Shown: in pieces, positions 15,574 to 24,198 of the stretch
Layout: each line of letters begins with the position of its first letter
Numbering within the stretch: position 1 is the first letter of the stretch
Assembly (NCBI GenBank): GCA_028285525.1
Contig: JANQOZ010000050.1
Coordinates: 1 to 64,000, forward strand
DNA length: 64,000 bases
Reading direction: 5' to 3'
Source of the DNA: Lysobacterales bacterium
GTDB taxonomy: Bacteria > Pseudomonadota > Gammaproteobacteria > Xanthomonadales > SZUA-38
The notes under the pieces: model-generated
Databases searched by the model: none
Seen by the model: the letters and a program-made list of their open reading frames with translations, nothing else
Told to the model about the DNA's origin: nothing
Made by a program: the position numbers and the translations under genes

Positions 15574-17069
15574 GGGCCTTCGGCTCCTCCGACGGGCGCT
15601 GCCCGGTCAGCCAGGTCTTCGGTCGCGCGGATGCTGCGCAGCTGGCGCAGCGCGCCGGAGATATCGGGCAGCTCGGGGCTCAGCCGGGTCCCGGCAAGCG
15701 CGGCGAGTCTGGTAAGCGCGTCGGCCCCCGGCTCGGCGGTGGTCTGGTAGTACTCGGTGATCCAGTCGTGAACCGCAGCCACCGACGATTCGAACAGCGC
15801 CTGTTCACCGCGTGCGGCCGCCAGCTGCGCGACCTGAAGCTGCAGGCGGATATTTTCGCGCAGCAGCCGCTCTTCCTCCAGGGTGAGCAGCACGGTGGCG
15901 GTCTCCTTTTCCCGGTGCACCACCACAACGTTCGACAGGACCGACTTAAACCGGGCCCACCATCCCTCTTCGGTGGTTTCGGGCACCAGCAGGTTGGCGC
16001 CGCTGGTGTTGAGGCTGCGCCGCGCGTCGAGCGGCCATTCCGCTGAGCTGCGCGCCAGCGCCAGCAGCTCGGTGGAGAGCGCCACCCGGTCCGGCAGCTC
16101 CAGCTGACTCAAGGCCTGGCGGTGCTCGGCGAGGGCCTGGCGCACGGTGCTGTAGATCGGGTCGTCGACGCTGCTGAGCTGCTCGGCCGCCAGCGCCAGG
16201 GCGCGGCTGGCGCCCTCCGCGTCGGCAAACAGGCTCAGCCGCTCCGTCGCGGCGCGCAGCAGGTATTCGGTTTCGGCCAGCGCGAGCTGGCTGGCGGCGT
16301 CGCCGCGGGTATCGGCCAGCGCACCCATGCTCGATTCCACGTGCCCCAGCCGCCGTTCGATGGCGCTCGCCGAGCGCCGGCTGGACTCCTCGATGCCGGC
16401 CAGGGTCGCGTCCAGCCCCTCCCGATCGGCGCGGAGGCGCTGATTCTGGCGCTTGACCTCGTCCAGGTCCTGTTCCATCGCGCTCCGCGCTTCACCGAGG
16501 CTCTTGCGGAGCTCCGACAGCGCGGACTCAACCCGACTCTCAAGCTCGTCGCCCTGGCCGTCCATTCGGGTCCCAAGCTGGCGCTCCTGGCTGGCGAGCT
16601 GGCTTTCCAGCTGCTCGACGCGGGTCGTCAGCCTGTTTTCCACCTCCTGACTGCGCTGCGCGATCAGGCCGCTATAGTCGGGCAGTTCGGCCTGCTCCGC
16701 CGGCGCTGCTGCAGAGTATCCCTGATACCACTGGTAGCCTGACAGGCCGGCGGCGCCGAGGGCCAGCAGCAGCGCGAGCGAGGCCATGCCACCGCCCTTT
16801 TTGATCACAACCGGGGCCGCCTCGGTCGCCACTTCCTGCGTCGGCTGGGTGTTCCCCGGCGCTTCATCGGCCGTTTCCGCTTGAGGCTCGAGCGTGGACT
16901 CATGCACAGACTCGGGCTCCGATTCGGGTTCGGGCTCAGGCTCCTGGGTTACTTCCGCGGTCGGCTGCTCTTCGGCGGCGTCGGTGACCGCCGGCAGCTC
17001 CTGCGTGTCTGCGCCGTCGGGCGATTCGTCAGCGGCATCGTCGGCCGCTTGGGGTTTTTGATCGTCCAT
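15570..17069 (-). CDS. hemX: HemX-family membrane protein
   Basis: The 499-residue product has a long acidic Glu/Pro/Thr-rich cytoplasmic N-terminus (about 85 residues), one membrane helix (GGGMASLALLLALGAAGLSGY), a coiled-coil stretch (about 130-240) and the conserved HemX domain (LALAETEYLLRAATERLSLFADAEGA, with WWARFKSVLSNVVVVHR). Members are annotated as uroporphyrinogen III methyltransferase-like but lack that enzyme domain and are thought to be accessory proteins of the heme branch. It lies between hemD and hemY. Confidence 0.9.
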   Translation of the reverse strand: MDDQKPQAADDAADESPDGADTQELPAVTDAAEEQPTAEVTQEPEPEPESEPESVHESTLEPQAETADEAPGNTQPTQEVATEAAPVVIKKGGGMASLALLLALGAAGLSGYQWYQGYSAAAPAEQAELPDYSGLIAQRSQEVENRLTTRVEQLESQLASQERQLGTRMDGQGDELESRVESALSELRKSLGEARSAMEQDLDEVKRQNQRLRADREGLDATLAGIEESSRRSASAIERRLGHVESSMGALADTRGDAASQLALAETEYLLRAATERLSLFADAEGASRALALAAEQLSSVDDPIYSTVRQALAEHRQALSQLELPDRVALSTELLALARSSAEWPLDARRSLNTSGANLLVPETTEEGWWARFKSVLSNVVVVHREKETATVLLTLEEERLLRENIRLQLQVAQLAAARGEQALFESSVAAVHDWITEYYQTTAEPGADALTRLAALAGTRLSPELPDISGALRQLRSIRATEDLADRAAPVGGAEGP

Positions 17070-17120
17070 CCCGCGATTTTAGCGCAGTCTGGTCGATTCG
17101 CGCTTGCCGCGAGACACGTT

Positions 17121-17879
17121 TCAGCCCGCGATCCGTTCGCTGATCAGGCGCGCGGCCTGGATGACGCTGGCTAAACCCGGGCTTTGGGCGGTGATGACCT
17201 CGGCAAAGGAGAAGCGCGAGGCGGCGTCGGTGATTCGCGGGCCCAGGCTGATCAGGTACGCGTTGTTCAGCGATTCGCCGAACAGATCCATGAGTCGATC
17301 CAGTACGGCCACGCTGCTGCCGACGACCACGATGGTTTGTCCGGGCCGCGCCAGCGCGGCCGCCGCCGCCGGGTCCAGGGGCGCTGCGGAGCGACGGTAG
17401 ACGTACATATCGATAGCCTCGATCCCGCGCTGCGCCAGCGTCTCTGCCAGCACCGTTCGCCCACCCTTCGCGGCGAACAGAAAAACCCGCTCAGCGTCGG
17501 GGAAAGCCGGATCGGCCAGAAGCGCGTCAGCGCCGGACCCTTCGGCCGGTGAACGGACGGAGCGAGCGCCGGCCTCAACCAGCGCGCGGGCCGTTTGTGT
17601 CCCCACGGCCCAGGACACGGTGCGCTCCAGGCGTGCGGCCATGGCCGGCAGCAGTCGGGCGTTGGCCACCGCGGGCGTGCTGGAAAACACGGAGCAGTCG
17701 GTCGGTCTGACGTCTGCCAGGGCGGCCAGCTCTGCGGCGCCCGGTTGCGCAGGCTCGAGCTTCAGGGCCGGCTGATGAATCACGCGGGCCCCCAGCTCGC
17801 GAAAGGCCTCACACCACGCCTGGGCCTGTTCCGCCGGTCGGCCGATCAGCACGGTGAGCGGATCGAGCGGCGCCCTCAC
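17121..17879 (-). CDS. hemD: Uroporphyrinogen-III synthase
   Basis: The 252-residue protein shows the two-domain HemD pattern: LTVLIGRPAEQAQAWCEAFRELGARV at the start, SSTPAVANARLL, a central VFLFAAKGGRTVLAETLAQRGIEAIDMYVYRR and a terminal VVGSSVAVLDRLMDLF with LISLGPRITDAA. The enzyme cyclises hydroxymethylbilane with inversion of ring D. I place the start at GTG 17879, which overlaps the alr stop (GTGA) and begins right before the domain; an upstream ATG at 17996 would run through alr. Overall divergence is normal for HemD. Confidence 0.88.
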   Translation of the reverse strand: MRAPLDPLTVLIGRPAEQAQAWCEAFRELGARVIHQPALKLEPAQPGAAELAALADVRPTDCSVFSSTPAVANARLLPAMAARLERTVSWAVGTQTARALVEAGARSVRSPAEGSGADALLADPAFPDAERVFLFAAKGGRTVLAETLAQRGIEAIDMYVYRRSAAPLDPAAAAALARPGQTIVVVGSSVAVLDRLMDLFGESLNNAYLISLGPRITDAASRFSFAEVITAQSPGLASVIQAARLISERIAG

Positions 17880-18955
17880 GACAGGTAGCGCCGCCGGATT
17901 CGCGGACCAAGCCGGGCCAGCAGCTCGTAGCTGATCGTGTCCGCGGCATACGCCAGCTGATCCAGCGCCGGCGCGTCGGCAAACAGATCCACCCATCGCG
18001 CCTCCGTCCGTTGACGGGGCTCCAGGGCGCTGGCGTCCAGCGTCAGGTAATCCATGCTCACGCGGCCGACCATGGGCAGCACCGACCCATCGAAGGTGGC
18101 GCTGCCCCGGTTACCGAGGCGCCGCGGGATACCGTCGGCATAGCCCAGGGCCACGGTCAGCAGATGGCTGTCGGCCTCGGCTTGCCAGGTTGCGCCGTAG
18201 CCGACCGTTGCACCGGCGGGAATCGATCGATGCTGAAGCACCCGCGCACGAAGCCGGACGGCCGACCTGAGTGCAACCCCCGATGCCTCGGTCGCTGCGG
18301 CCGGATTGACGCCGAACAGCCCGATTCCGCAGCGGCTGAGACTCGACCGCCCGGCCTGCCCGAGCTGAGTACCGGCGGTGTTGCCAAGGCTTACCGACAC
18401 GTCGGGAAAGGCCGCTCGGATCTCGGTGATCTCCTGAAGCTGCCGGCCGTGGGCCGGGTTGCCGGTTTCGTCGGCGCAGGCGAAATGGGTCAGCAGCAGG
18501 TCCGGCGGACGATCACCCCGGGCCAGAGCCAGCGCGTCGGCGAGGTTCATGCCCAGGCGGTTCATGCCGCTGTCGACCTGCCAGACCGTCGCGCCGCCGC
18601 CGGCGGCCTGCCAGCGCTGGTGCTGCCGTGGCGAGTTGAGTACGGGAATCAGCCTGGCTTCCCTGATCGTGGGCAGATCGGTGTCGCTGAGGCCGTCCAG
18701 CAGCATGATCTCCGCTTCCGGCAGCTCCTGGCGCAGCGCCAGGCCCTCGCGAGCGTCGGCCACAAAAAACACCCGGCAACCTTCCTGGCTCACGGCCCGG
18801 GCGACCGGCGCAGCGCCCGCGCCGTAGGCGTCGGCTTTGATAACCGCGGCACAGCGGCCGGGCGCTGAGCATTCTCTCAGCGCACGGAAGTTGTATCGGA
18901 TCGCCGCCAGATCCACCTCCAGCTCACCCCGGGTGGTCAGCCCGGTACCGCTCAT
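17876..18955 (-). CDS. alr: Alanine racemase
   Basis: The 359-residue PLP enzyme makes D-alanine for peptidoglycan. The PLP lysine lies in AAVIKADAYGAGA (Lys40), the catalytic Tyr in ATVGYGATW, and the substrate-binding GRVSMDYLTLD and NTAGT segments are present; length is normal. It is unusual that it sits inside the heme operon between hemC and hemD, with 4-bp overlaps on both sides, so it is cotranscribed and translationally coupled with heme synthesis genes. Confidence 0.94.
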   Translation of the reverse strand: MSGTGLTTRGELEVDLAAIRYNFRALRECSAPGRCAAVIKADAYGAGAAPVARAVSQEGCRVFFVADAREGLALRQELPEAEIMLLDGLSDTDLPTIREARLIPVLNSPRQHQRWQAAGGGATVWQVDSGMNRLGMNLADALALARGDRPPDLLLTHFACADETGNPAHGRQLQEITEIRAAFPDVSVSLGNTAGTQLGQAGRSSLSRCGIGLFGVNPAAATEASGVALRSAVRLRARVLQHRSIPAGATVGYGATWQAEADSHLLTVALGYADGIPRRLGNRGSATFDGSVLPMVGRVSMDYLTLDASALEPRQRTEARWVDLFADAPALDQLAYAADTISYELLARLGPRIRRRYLS

Positions 18956-19866
18956 CTGGCGGCGTCCAGAATCTCGTCAGCACCGGCCTTGATGAGACTC
19001 TGGGCCAGTGCAAGGCCGAGAGCGGCCGGATCGTTCTCCGGGGCCACCATCGCCTCGCGGAGCAGCCGGCTGCCGTCAGCCGTGGCCACCAGCCCGTCGA
19101 GCCTCAGCCCCCCGCCGGTGGCCGTGGCGTTGGCGGCCATCGGCAGCTGGCAGCTGTCGGCGAGCGCTTCGCTGAAGCTGCGCTCGGCCGTCACCAGGCG
19201 GTGTGTCGGCGCGTGATGCAGGCGCCGCATCACTTCGATGCAGGCATCGTCATCCTCGCGGCACTCGATGGCCACCACGCCCTGGCCTACGGCGGGCAGC
19301 GAGTCCTCCACATCGATCCGCTGGGCGATGCGGTCAGCCATGTCCAGGCGTTCCAGCCCGGCGGTGGCCAGCACGATCGCGTCATAGTCGCCGTCATCGA
19401 GTTTTCTGACCCGCGTGTTGACGTTGCCCCGGAGACTGCGCACCGTCAGGTCGGAGCGCCGGTTGAGCAGCTGCGCCTGCCGCCGCAGGCTGGACGTACC
19501 GACCACCGCGCCGGCCGGCAGCTCGTCGAGGCTGGCGTAGTGTTGGCTGACCAGCGCGTCTCTCGGGTCGTGGCGGTCCAGCACCGCGGCCAGCGTGAAG
19601 CCGTCCGGCAGCTCGTAGGGCACGTCCTTGAGCGAGTGCACGGCGAAGTCGGCGCGATCCTCGGCCATGGCCTGCTCGAGCTCCTTCAGAAACAGCCCTT
19701 TGCCGCCGATGGCCGCCAGCGGCTGGTTGAGCTGCTGATCACCCTGCGTGGTCATCGGCACCAGTTCAACCGCCACGTCCCCGCCGCTTTGTTCGAGCAG
19801 CGAGGCGACGTGCCGCGCCTGCCAGAGTGCGAGCGGGCTCTCCCGCGTTGCCAGTCGTAGTTTCAC
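18952..19866 (-). CDS. hemC: Hydroxymethylbilane synthase (porphobilinogen deaminase)
   Basis: The 304-residue enzyme joins four porphobilinogens into hydroxymethylbilane. It starts with LRLATRESPLALWQARHV, contains GTSSLRRQAQL and LRGNVNTRVRKL with the substrate-binding arginines, and Cys239 in ADSCQLPMAAN is the attachment point of the dipyrromethane cofactor. Length and motifs are typical. The gene starts 14 bp after algR and overlaps alr by 4 bp. Confidence 0.96.
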   Translation of the reverse strand: MKLRLATRESPLALWQARHVASLLEQSGGDVAVELVPMTTQGDQQLNQPLAAIGGKGLFLKELEQAMAEDRADFAVHSLKDVPYELPDGFTLAAVLDRHDPRDALVSQHYASLDELPAGAVVGTSSLRRQAQLLNRRSDLTVRSLRGNVNTRVRKLDDGDYDAIVLATAGLERLDMADRIAQRIDVEDSLPAVGQGVVAIECREDDDACIEVMRRLHHAPTHRLVTAERSFSEALADSCQLPMAANATATGGGLRLDGLVATADGSRLLREAMVAPENDPAALGLALAQSLIKAGADEILDAAR

Positions 19867-19880
19867 TAAAGCTCCTTGCG

Positions 19881-20600
19881 TTAAAGGCCCTTAATTACTT
19901 TTCGGACGTGGGGCAGATTGCGTCGGCTGACCTCAAGCCGTCGCTCGGTCCCGTGAAGCCGGACGACAATCTGGCCGTCGTTCTTTTCCAGGCCGGCTAC
20001 GGCGTTGAGCGCCACCAGCGCGTTGCGGTGGACCCGCATGAAGCGATCGCCGAACTCGTCCTCGAGGGCCTTGAGCGGCTCCTCGATCAGCACCTCGCCA
20101 CCCTTGTAGATCACGGTGACGTACTTGTGCTCCGCGTGCAGACAGATCACGTCGTCCAGCGCGATCAGCTCGAGATTGCCGCGCACCCGGGCGCACAGGT
20201 GGCTGCGGCGCTCGGCCAGCAGGGGGGTGTTCAGGTCCTCGGCGCGAACCTGGCGGGCCTTTGCGAGCGCCTCGGTCAGGCGGTCGGCGCGTACCGGTTT
20301 CACCAGGTAGTCGATGGCGTTGGCGTCGAACGCTTCCAGCGCGTGCTGGTCGTAGGCGGTGCAGAAGATCAGTCTGGGCGGCGGCTCCAGCAACCGCAGA
20401 TGATGGGCGGCCTCCAGTCCGTCCATCACGGGCATCCGGATGTCCATGAACACCAGCTCGGGTGAGGTCTCCCGAATCTTTTCGATCGCTTCGCGGCCGT
20501 TGCCCGCGGTGGCCATGACTTCCACCCCTTCAGCCTCCTCGAGCAGCGAGGTCAGCCGCTCCCGGGCCAGCGGCTCATCGTCCACCACAATCACTTTCAT
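19881..20600 (-). CDS. algR: AlgR-like LytTR response regulator
   Basis: The 239-residue regulator has a receiver domain (DDEPLARERL, phospho-acceptor Asp53 in FMDIRMPVMDG, Lys in YLVKPV) and a C-terminal LytTR DNA-binding domain (VICLHAEHKYVTVIY, FMRVHRNALVALNAV, RLEVSRRNLPHVRKVI). Order est-algZ-algR-hemC is the same as the Pseudomonas algZ-algR-hemC arrangement, which supports the name. In Pseudomonas AlgR controls alginate, twitching and virulence; targets here are unknown. Its start overlaps the algZ stop by 4 bp. Confidence 0.9.
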   Translation of the reverse strand: MKVIVVDDEPLARERLTSLLEEAEGVEVMATAGNGREAIEKIRETSPELVFMDIRMPVMDGLEAAHHLRLLEPPPRLIFCTAYDQHALEAFDANAIDYLVKPVRADRLTEALAKARQVRAEDLNTPLLAERRSHLCARVRGNLELIALDDVICLHAEHKYVTVIYKGGEVLIEEPLKALEDEFGDRFMRVHRNALVALNAVAGLEKNDGQIVVRLHGTERRLEVSRRNLPHVRKVIKGL

Positions 20601-21664
20601 GACGCTTCTCCCATGGGGACAGCCACCGTGACGCGGAAGCTGTCTGCGTTTTTTTCGATCGCCAGTGTAGCCTCCCCGGCGTAGCGGTGCTCCAGCCGCT
20701 GCCGGATGTTGTTGAGCGCAATCTGATTGCCCTCGCGACTGCGCGCGGCCTCCGGCGCCCTCGGATTGGTGACGCTGACCGACCAGCGGTTGCGCTCCCG
20801 GCTGCCGCTGATGACCACCTCACCCCCCTCGGGCAGCGGCTGGATGCCGTGGTAAACGGCGTTCTCCACCAGCGGTTGAAGGATGAGGGAGGGCAGCGGC
20901 TCGCGGTCGGGCAACTCGTCGATTTGCCACGTGACGCGCAGGCGGTCGCCGAGGCGCAGCTGCTCGATTTCCATATAACGCTGGCAGAGCTTCAGCTCCT
21001 GGCCGAGCGTGCTGTCGTCGGCCGCATCCGAGAGGGCGGCGCGAAACAGGTCGCAGAGGTTGAGGACCGCCTCCTCGGCAACCTGGGGACGGCTGCGGAT
21101 GAGGCTGGCGATGGTGTTCATGCTGTTGAACAGGAAGTGGGGCCGGATACGGGCCTGCAGGGCGCGGACCTGGGCCTCCGACTGCGCCTGCACGCCAGCG
21201 CGCCACTGCTGCTGAATGTAGTAGTAACGCAACGCCGCCGCCGCCACCAGGGCGGCGATCAGCACGTTGTTCACGGTGTACTGGCGGATAGCCGGGCCGC
21301 CGGTGGTCAGGCCAAAGCTGGCGAAACGATCGGCGCCGACGGCGCTGATCGTTGCGAGGGCCACCAGGGCCAGCACTAGCAAGTAGGCGAGGCTCAGTCC
21401 GGTGATCACCGAACAGCGGCCGAGCAGGCCGCGCAGCTTACAGAGCGATACGGCGCACAGCAGCATGACCCATTGGCCGAACAGGCTGGCTACCGCAAGC
21501 GCTCCCAGCGAATCGGTGGGTCGGCCCGGCGCCAGCCACATCACCAGCACCACCAGCTGAGCCAGCACCATCAGGCTGAAGACGACGGTCGGGCGGCAAA
21601 AGTTGGGGAACCAGCGAGCGGCCGTCTGTTCGTTGCCGGACGCGATAGCCGGGCTCAGGCTCAA
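20597..21664 (-). CDS. algZ: AlgZ/FimS-like LytS-type sensor histidine kinase
   Basis: The 355-residue protein has four N-terminal membrane helices (about 28-140), then a His_kinase domain with the H-box ARIRPHFLFNSMNTIASLI and a GHKL ATPase part (LPSLILQPLVENAVYHGIQPL is the N-box). This is the membrane kinase partner of AlgR. The start appears to be TTG at 21664, overlapping the esterase stop; that start is uncertain but the domain boundary fits. Confidence 0.88.
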   Translation of the reverse strand: MSLSPAIASGNEQTAARWFPNFCRPTVVFSLMVLAQLVVLVMWLAPGRPTDSLGALAVASLFGQWVMLLCAVSLCKLRGLLGRCSVITGLSLAYLLVLALVALATISAVGADRFASFGLTTGGPAIRQYTVNNVLIAALVAAAALRYYYIQQQWRAGVQAQSEAQVRALQARIRPHFLFNSMNTIASLIRSRPQVAEEAVLNLCDLFRAALSDAADDSTLGQELKLCQRYMEIEQLRLGDRLRVTWQIDELPDREPLPSLILQPLVENAVYHGIQPLPEGGEVVISGSRERNRWSVSVTNPRAPEAARSREGNQIALNNIRQRLEHRYAGEATLAIEKNADSFRVTVAVPMGEAS

Positions 21665-22329
21665 GGGCGATCCAGGCAGCTTTTGAGCCAGTCACGCAGG
21701 TCGGCGATCTCCTGCGGATGCACGCCGTGAGCAACGGGGTAGTCGTGCCAGCCCACTGTATAACCCCAGCCCCGAAGCCGTGCCGCCGACATTTCGCCGA
21801 GACCATAGGCCACCACCGGGTCGACGCGGCCGTGGCCCCAGAAAATCGGGGTGTTCGCGTTCTCGGTGCTGCGCTCATCCTCCAGGCGTTCGCTCAGGGG
21901 CAGATAGGTGGACAGCGCAATGATGCCCGCCAGCGGCTTTGGATAGGTGAGCCCCAGCATCAGCGCCACCGCGCCGCCCTGGGAAAAGCCGGCCAGCACG
22001 ATGCGATCGCTGCTGATCCCTTTCTCGATCTGTTCGTCGAGAATCGCCTGCACGTGTCCTGCTGATGCCCGGATGCCGCCTTCGTCCACCCGCGACTCCA
22101 GGTCCAGGCCGAGAATGTCGTACCAGGCGCGCATCTGCATGCCGCCGTTGATCGTCACCGGCTGGACCGGCGCGTGTGGAAAGATATAGCGCACGTCCGG
22201 CGCCTCGGGCCACTTGAGCTGGGGCACGATGGGTTCGAAGTCATGCCCATCGGCGCCGAGGCCGTGGAGCCAGATGACGCAGCGGCTGGGCGCGGCGCCG
22301 GTTTCTACGGTGACGGTTTCAAGTTTCAT
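21661..22329 (-). CDS. Carboxylesterase / lysophospholipase (alpha/beta hydrolase, EstB type)
   Basis: The 222-residue enzyme has the family signature: oxyanion-hole WLHGLGADGHDF, nucleophile Ser116 in AGFSQGGA, Asp170 in GRVDPVV and His201 in VAHGVHP. It resembles Pseudomonas EstB/human acyl-protein thioesterase, which hydrolyse short esters. I start at ATG 22329 because the domain begins there; an upstream ATG only adds non-homologous sequence. It is the first gene of the operon that continues through algZ, algR and the heme genes. Confidence 0.9.
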   Translation of the reverse strand: MKLETVTVETGAAPSRCVIWLHGLGADGHDFEPIVPQLKWPEAPDVRYIFPHAPVQPVTINGGMQMRAWYDILGLDLESRVDEGGIRASAGHVQAILDEQIEKGISSDRIVLAGFSQGGAVALMLGLTYPKPLAGIIALSTYLPLSERLEDERSTENANTPIFWGHGRVDPVVAYGLGEMSAARLRGWGYTVGWHDYPVAHGVHPQEIADLRDWLKSCLDRP

Positions 22330-22381
22330 GGCGGCATTTTCCGGCATCTGCCGGGATGACGTCCAGCGGCGACCGCGCGGG

Positions 22382-22387
22382 TATACT
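22382..22387 (+). promoter_or_regulatory. Possible -10 element upstream of lptM
   Basis: TATACT at 22382-22387 lies in the 83-bp divergent gap between the esterase and lptM. No good -35 box is seen at the right distance, so this is a tentative promoter for the lptM-dapF operon; transcription would start about 20 bp before the lptM ATG. Confidence 0.3.
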
Positions 22388-22412
22388 GGCTCCTGGACAT
22401 CAGAACTCGACA

Positions 22413-22640
22413 ATGCGTGTGATGCAGCTTTCTCCTAACGCCTCATCGTCCCGGGCCCGGCTCACGCTGAACTTACGCCCGGGCCTGGCAATCTCCGCGA
22501 CGCTCATCCTCAGCGCCATGCTGGCCGGGTGCGGCAACAAGGGCGATCTGTTCCGGCCGGAAGCTGATGATGCGGCGGCTCAAAATGCGCAGGTTCAGCC
22601 CAGCAGCGGCCCTGGCGAATCTACCGTCAGCGCTCGGTAA
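22413..22640 (+). CDS. lptM: LptM (YifL) family lipoprotein
   Basis: This 75-residue lipoprotein has the motif LAGCGNKGDLFRP, which is the LptM/YifL signature; lipidated Cys40. In Escherichia coli LptM helps the LPS transport protein LptD mature. It is located, as usual, just before dapF. The region before the lipobox is longer than normal (39 residues) and Arg-rich, so a later non-ATG start is possible. Confidence 0.82.
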   Translation: MRVMQLSPNASSSRARLTLNLRPGLAISATLILSAMLAGCGNKGDLFRPEADDAAAQNAQVQPSSGPGESTVSAR

Positions 22641-22658
22641 GGCGCGCTCCCAAGAACG

Positions 22659-23495
22659 ATGCACAAGCGACTGCCGTTCACCAAGATGCACGGCCTCGGC
22701 AACGACTTTGTGGTGCTGGACGGTCGTTCAGAGGATTTGTCCCTCGATGGGCCGCAGCTGATGCGGCTGGCGAATCGACGCACCGGCATCGGCTGCGACC
22801 AGATTCTGGTGCTCGAGCAGGCGCCTGACCCGGACGCCGCCCGCTATCGGATCTTTAACCCCGACGGCGGCGAGGTTGAGCAGTGTGGCAACGGCGTTCG
22901 CTGTGTCGCTCGCTGGCTGCACGACCGTGGAGAAATCGGTGAGACCGCCTCGCTGCTGAGCGCCGCTGGCCGGATGCAGGTGACCCTGCATGAGTCTGGT
23001 GAGGTCACCGTCGGCATGGGGGCGCCGGACACCGATCCGGCGAGGGTCCCGGTGATCAGCGATGAGCCAGGGCCCGAGCATCAGCTGACGGTTGCGGAAA
23101 CATCCGGCACATTTGTTGTGCTGTCGATGGGCAATCCCCACGCGGTGCTCGAGGTGCCTGACGTCGACGCAGCGCCCGTACTGGAGCTCGGCGAAGCGCT
23201 GCAGCAGCACCCGGCTTTTCCCCGGCAGGTCAATGTCGGGTTTGTCCAGGTGCTCGACCGCAGCCGAGTCCGGCTCCGCGTTTTTGAGCGTGGCGCCGGC
23301 GAGACGCGGGCCTGCGGCAGCGGCGCCTGCGCGGCGGCGGTGGCGATGATCCTCCAGGATCGGGTCAGCAGCCCGGTCCGTATAGATTTGCCCGGCGGCG
23401 CGCTGCGGATCGAATGGTCCGGTCCCGGGGCACAGGTTATGATGACGGGGCCCGCTGAGTACGCGTTCAGCGGCACGATCGACCTCCACAGCTGA
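22659..23495 (+). CDS. dapF: Diaminopimelate epimerase
   Basis: The 278-residue enzyme converts LL- to meso-diaminopimelate for lysine and peptidoglycan. Both catalytic cysteines are visible: Cys76 in VEQCGNGVRC and Cys219 in TRACGSGACAA. MHGLGNDFVVLD and GNPHAVL are also typical. Order lptM-dapF-DUF484-xerC is standard for gammaproteobacteria, except that lysA, which lies here in Pseudomonas, is absent. Confidence 0.97.
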   Translation: MHKRLPFTKMHGLGNDFVVLDGRSEDLSLDGPQLMRLANRRTGIGCDQILVLEQAPDPDAARYRIFNPDGGEVEQCGNGVRCVARWLHDRGEIGETASLLSAAGRMQVTLHESGEVTVGMGAPDTDPARVPVISDEPGPEHQLTVAETSGTFVVLSMGNPHAVLEVPDVDAAPVLELGEALQQHPAFPRQVNVGFVQVLDRSRVRLRVFERGAGETRACGSGACAAAVAMILQDRVSSPVRIDLPGGALRIEWSGPGAQVMMTGPAEYAFSGTIDLHS

Positions 23496-23517
23496 CAACA
23501 ACAGGGGCGGCTCACTC

Positions 23518-24198
23518 ATGGCCATAGACGACAGTCAGGTTGCGCAATACCTGGCCGACCATCCGGACTTTTTGACGCGCCACGCAGAGCTGCTCGAGGT
23601 GCTGTCGATCCCGCACGACACCACTGGATCATCGTTGATCGAGCGACAGGTATCGATGCTGCAGCAGGAGATCAGGCAGCAGCGGGCGCTGCTGGAGGAA
23701 TACCGAACGGTCGCCAGCGAGAACCAGCAGATCCTGGAGCGTATGCATCGGGTGCAGCTCGAGATGGTTCAGAGCGAATCGCTTCAGGAACTTCTCGATC
23801 GGGTCAGCCAGCGCCTCAGCGAGCAGTTCGGTTGCCGACAGGTCTCCCTGGTGCTGATCGACGGTGACGGTCTACCCGAGCATCCCGTGCTGCGAGCCCC
23901 GAAGGACGAGCAGGCCCGTACCGAGCTGGCGGCGCTGACGGCGATCACCGAGCCGCTGTGCGGGCGCCTCAGCAAGCGGCGTCGGGAGCTGCTGTTTGGT
24001 GATGCCTCCGATCAGGTTCAGTCGGCCGTCTGCACGCCGCTGGATACGCAGGTCGCCATGGGTGTGCTCGCGCTGGGCAGCGACAGCGAGGATCAGTTTC
24101 ACCCGGGCATGGGAACCCTGTTCCTCAGCCTGATGGCCCAGACGCTCGGTCATTGTCTGGCCCAGCAGATGCCCGAAGCGCTGCAGCAGCAGGCCTGA
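23518..24198 (+). CDS. DUF484 (YigA-like, GAF-fold) protein
   Basis: The 226-residue cytosolic protein matches DUF484: QVAQYLADHPDFLTRHAELLEVLSIPHD at the start, a coiled coil (SMLQQEIRQQRALLEEYRTV), and a GAF-like domain ending in MGVLALGSDSEDQFHPGMGTLFL. It lies between dapF and xerC as in most gammaproteobacteria; function is unknown. Its stop overlaps the xerC start (ATGA). Confidence 0.88.
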   Translation: MAIDDSQVAQYLADHPDFLTRHAELLEVLSIPHDTTGSSLIERQVSMLQQEIRQQRALLEEYRTVASENQQILERMHRVQLEMVQSESLQELLDRVSQRLSEQFGCRQVSLVLIDGDGLPEHPVLRAPKDEQARTELAALTAITEPLCGRLSKRRRELLFGDASDQVQSAVCTPLDTQVAMGVLALGSDSEDQFHPGMGTLFLSLMAQTLGHCLAQQMPEALQQQA

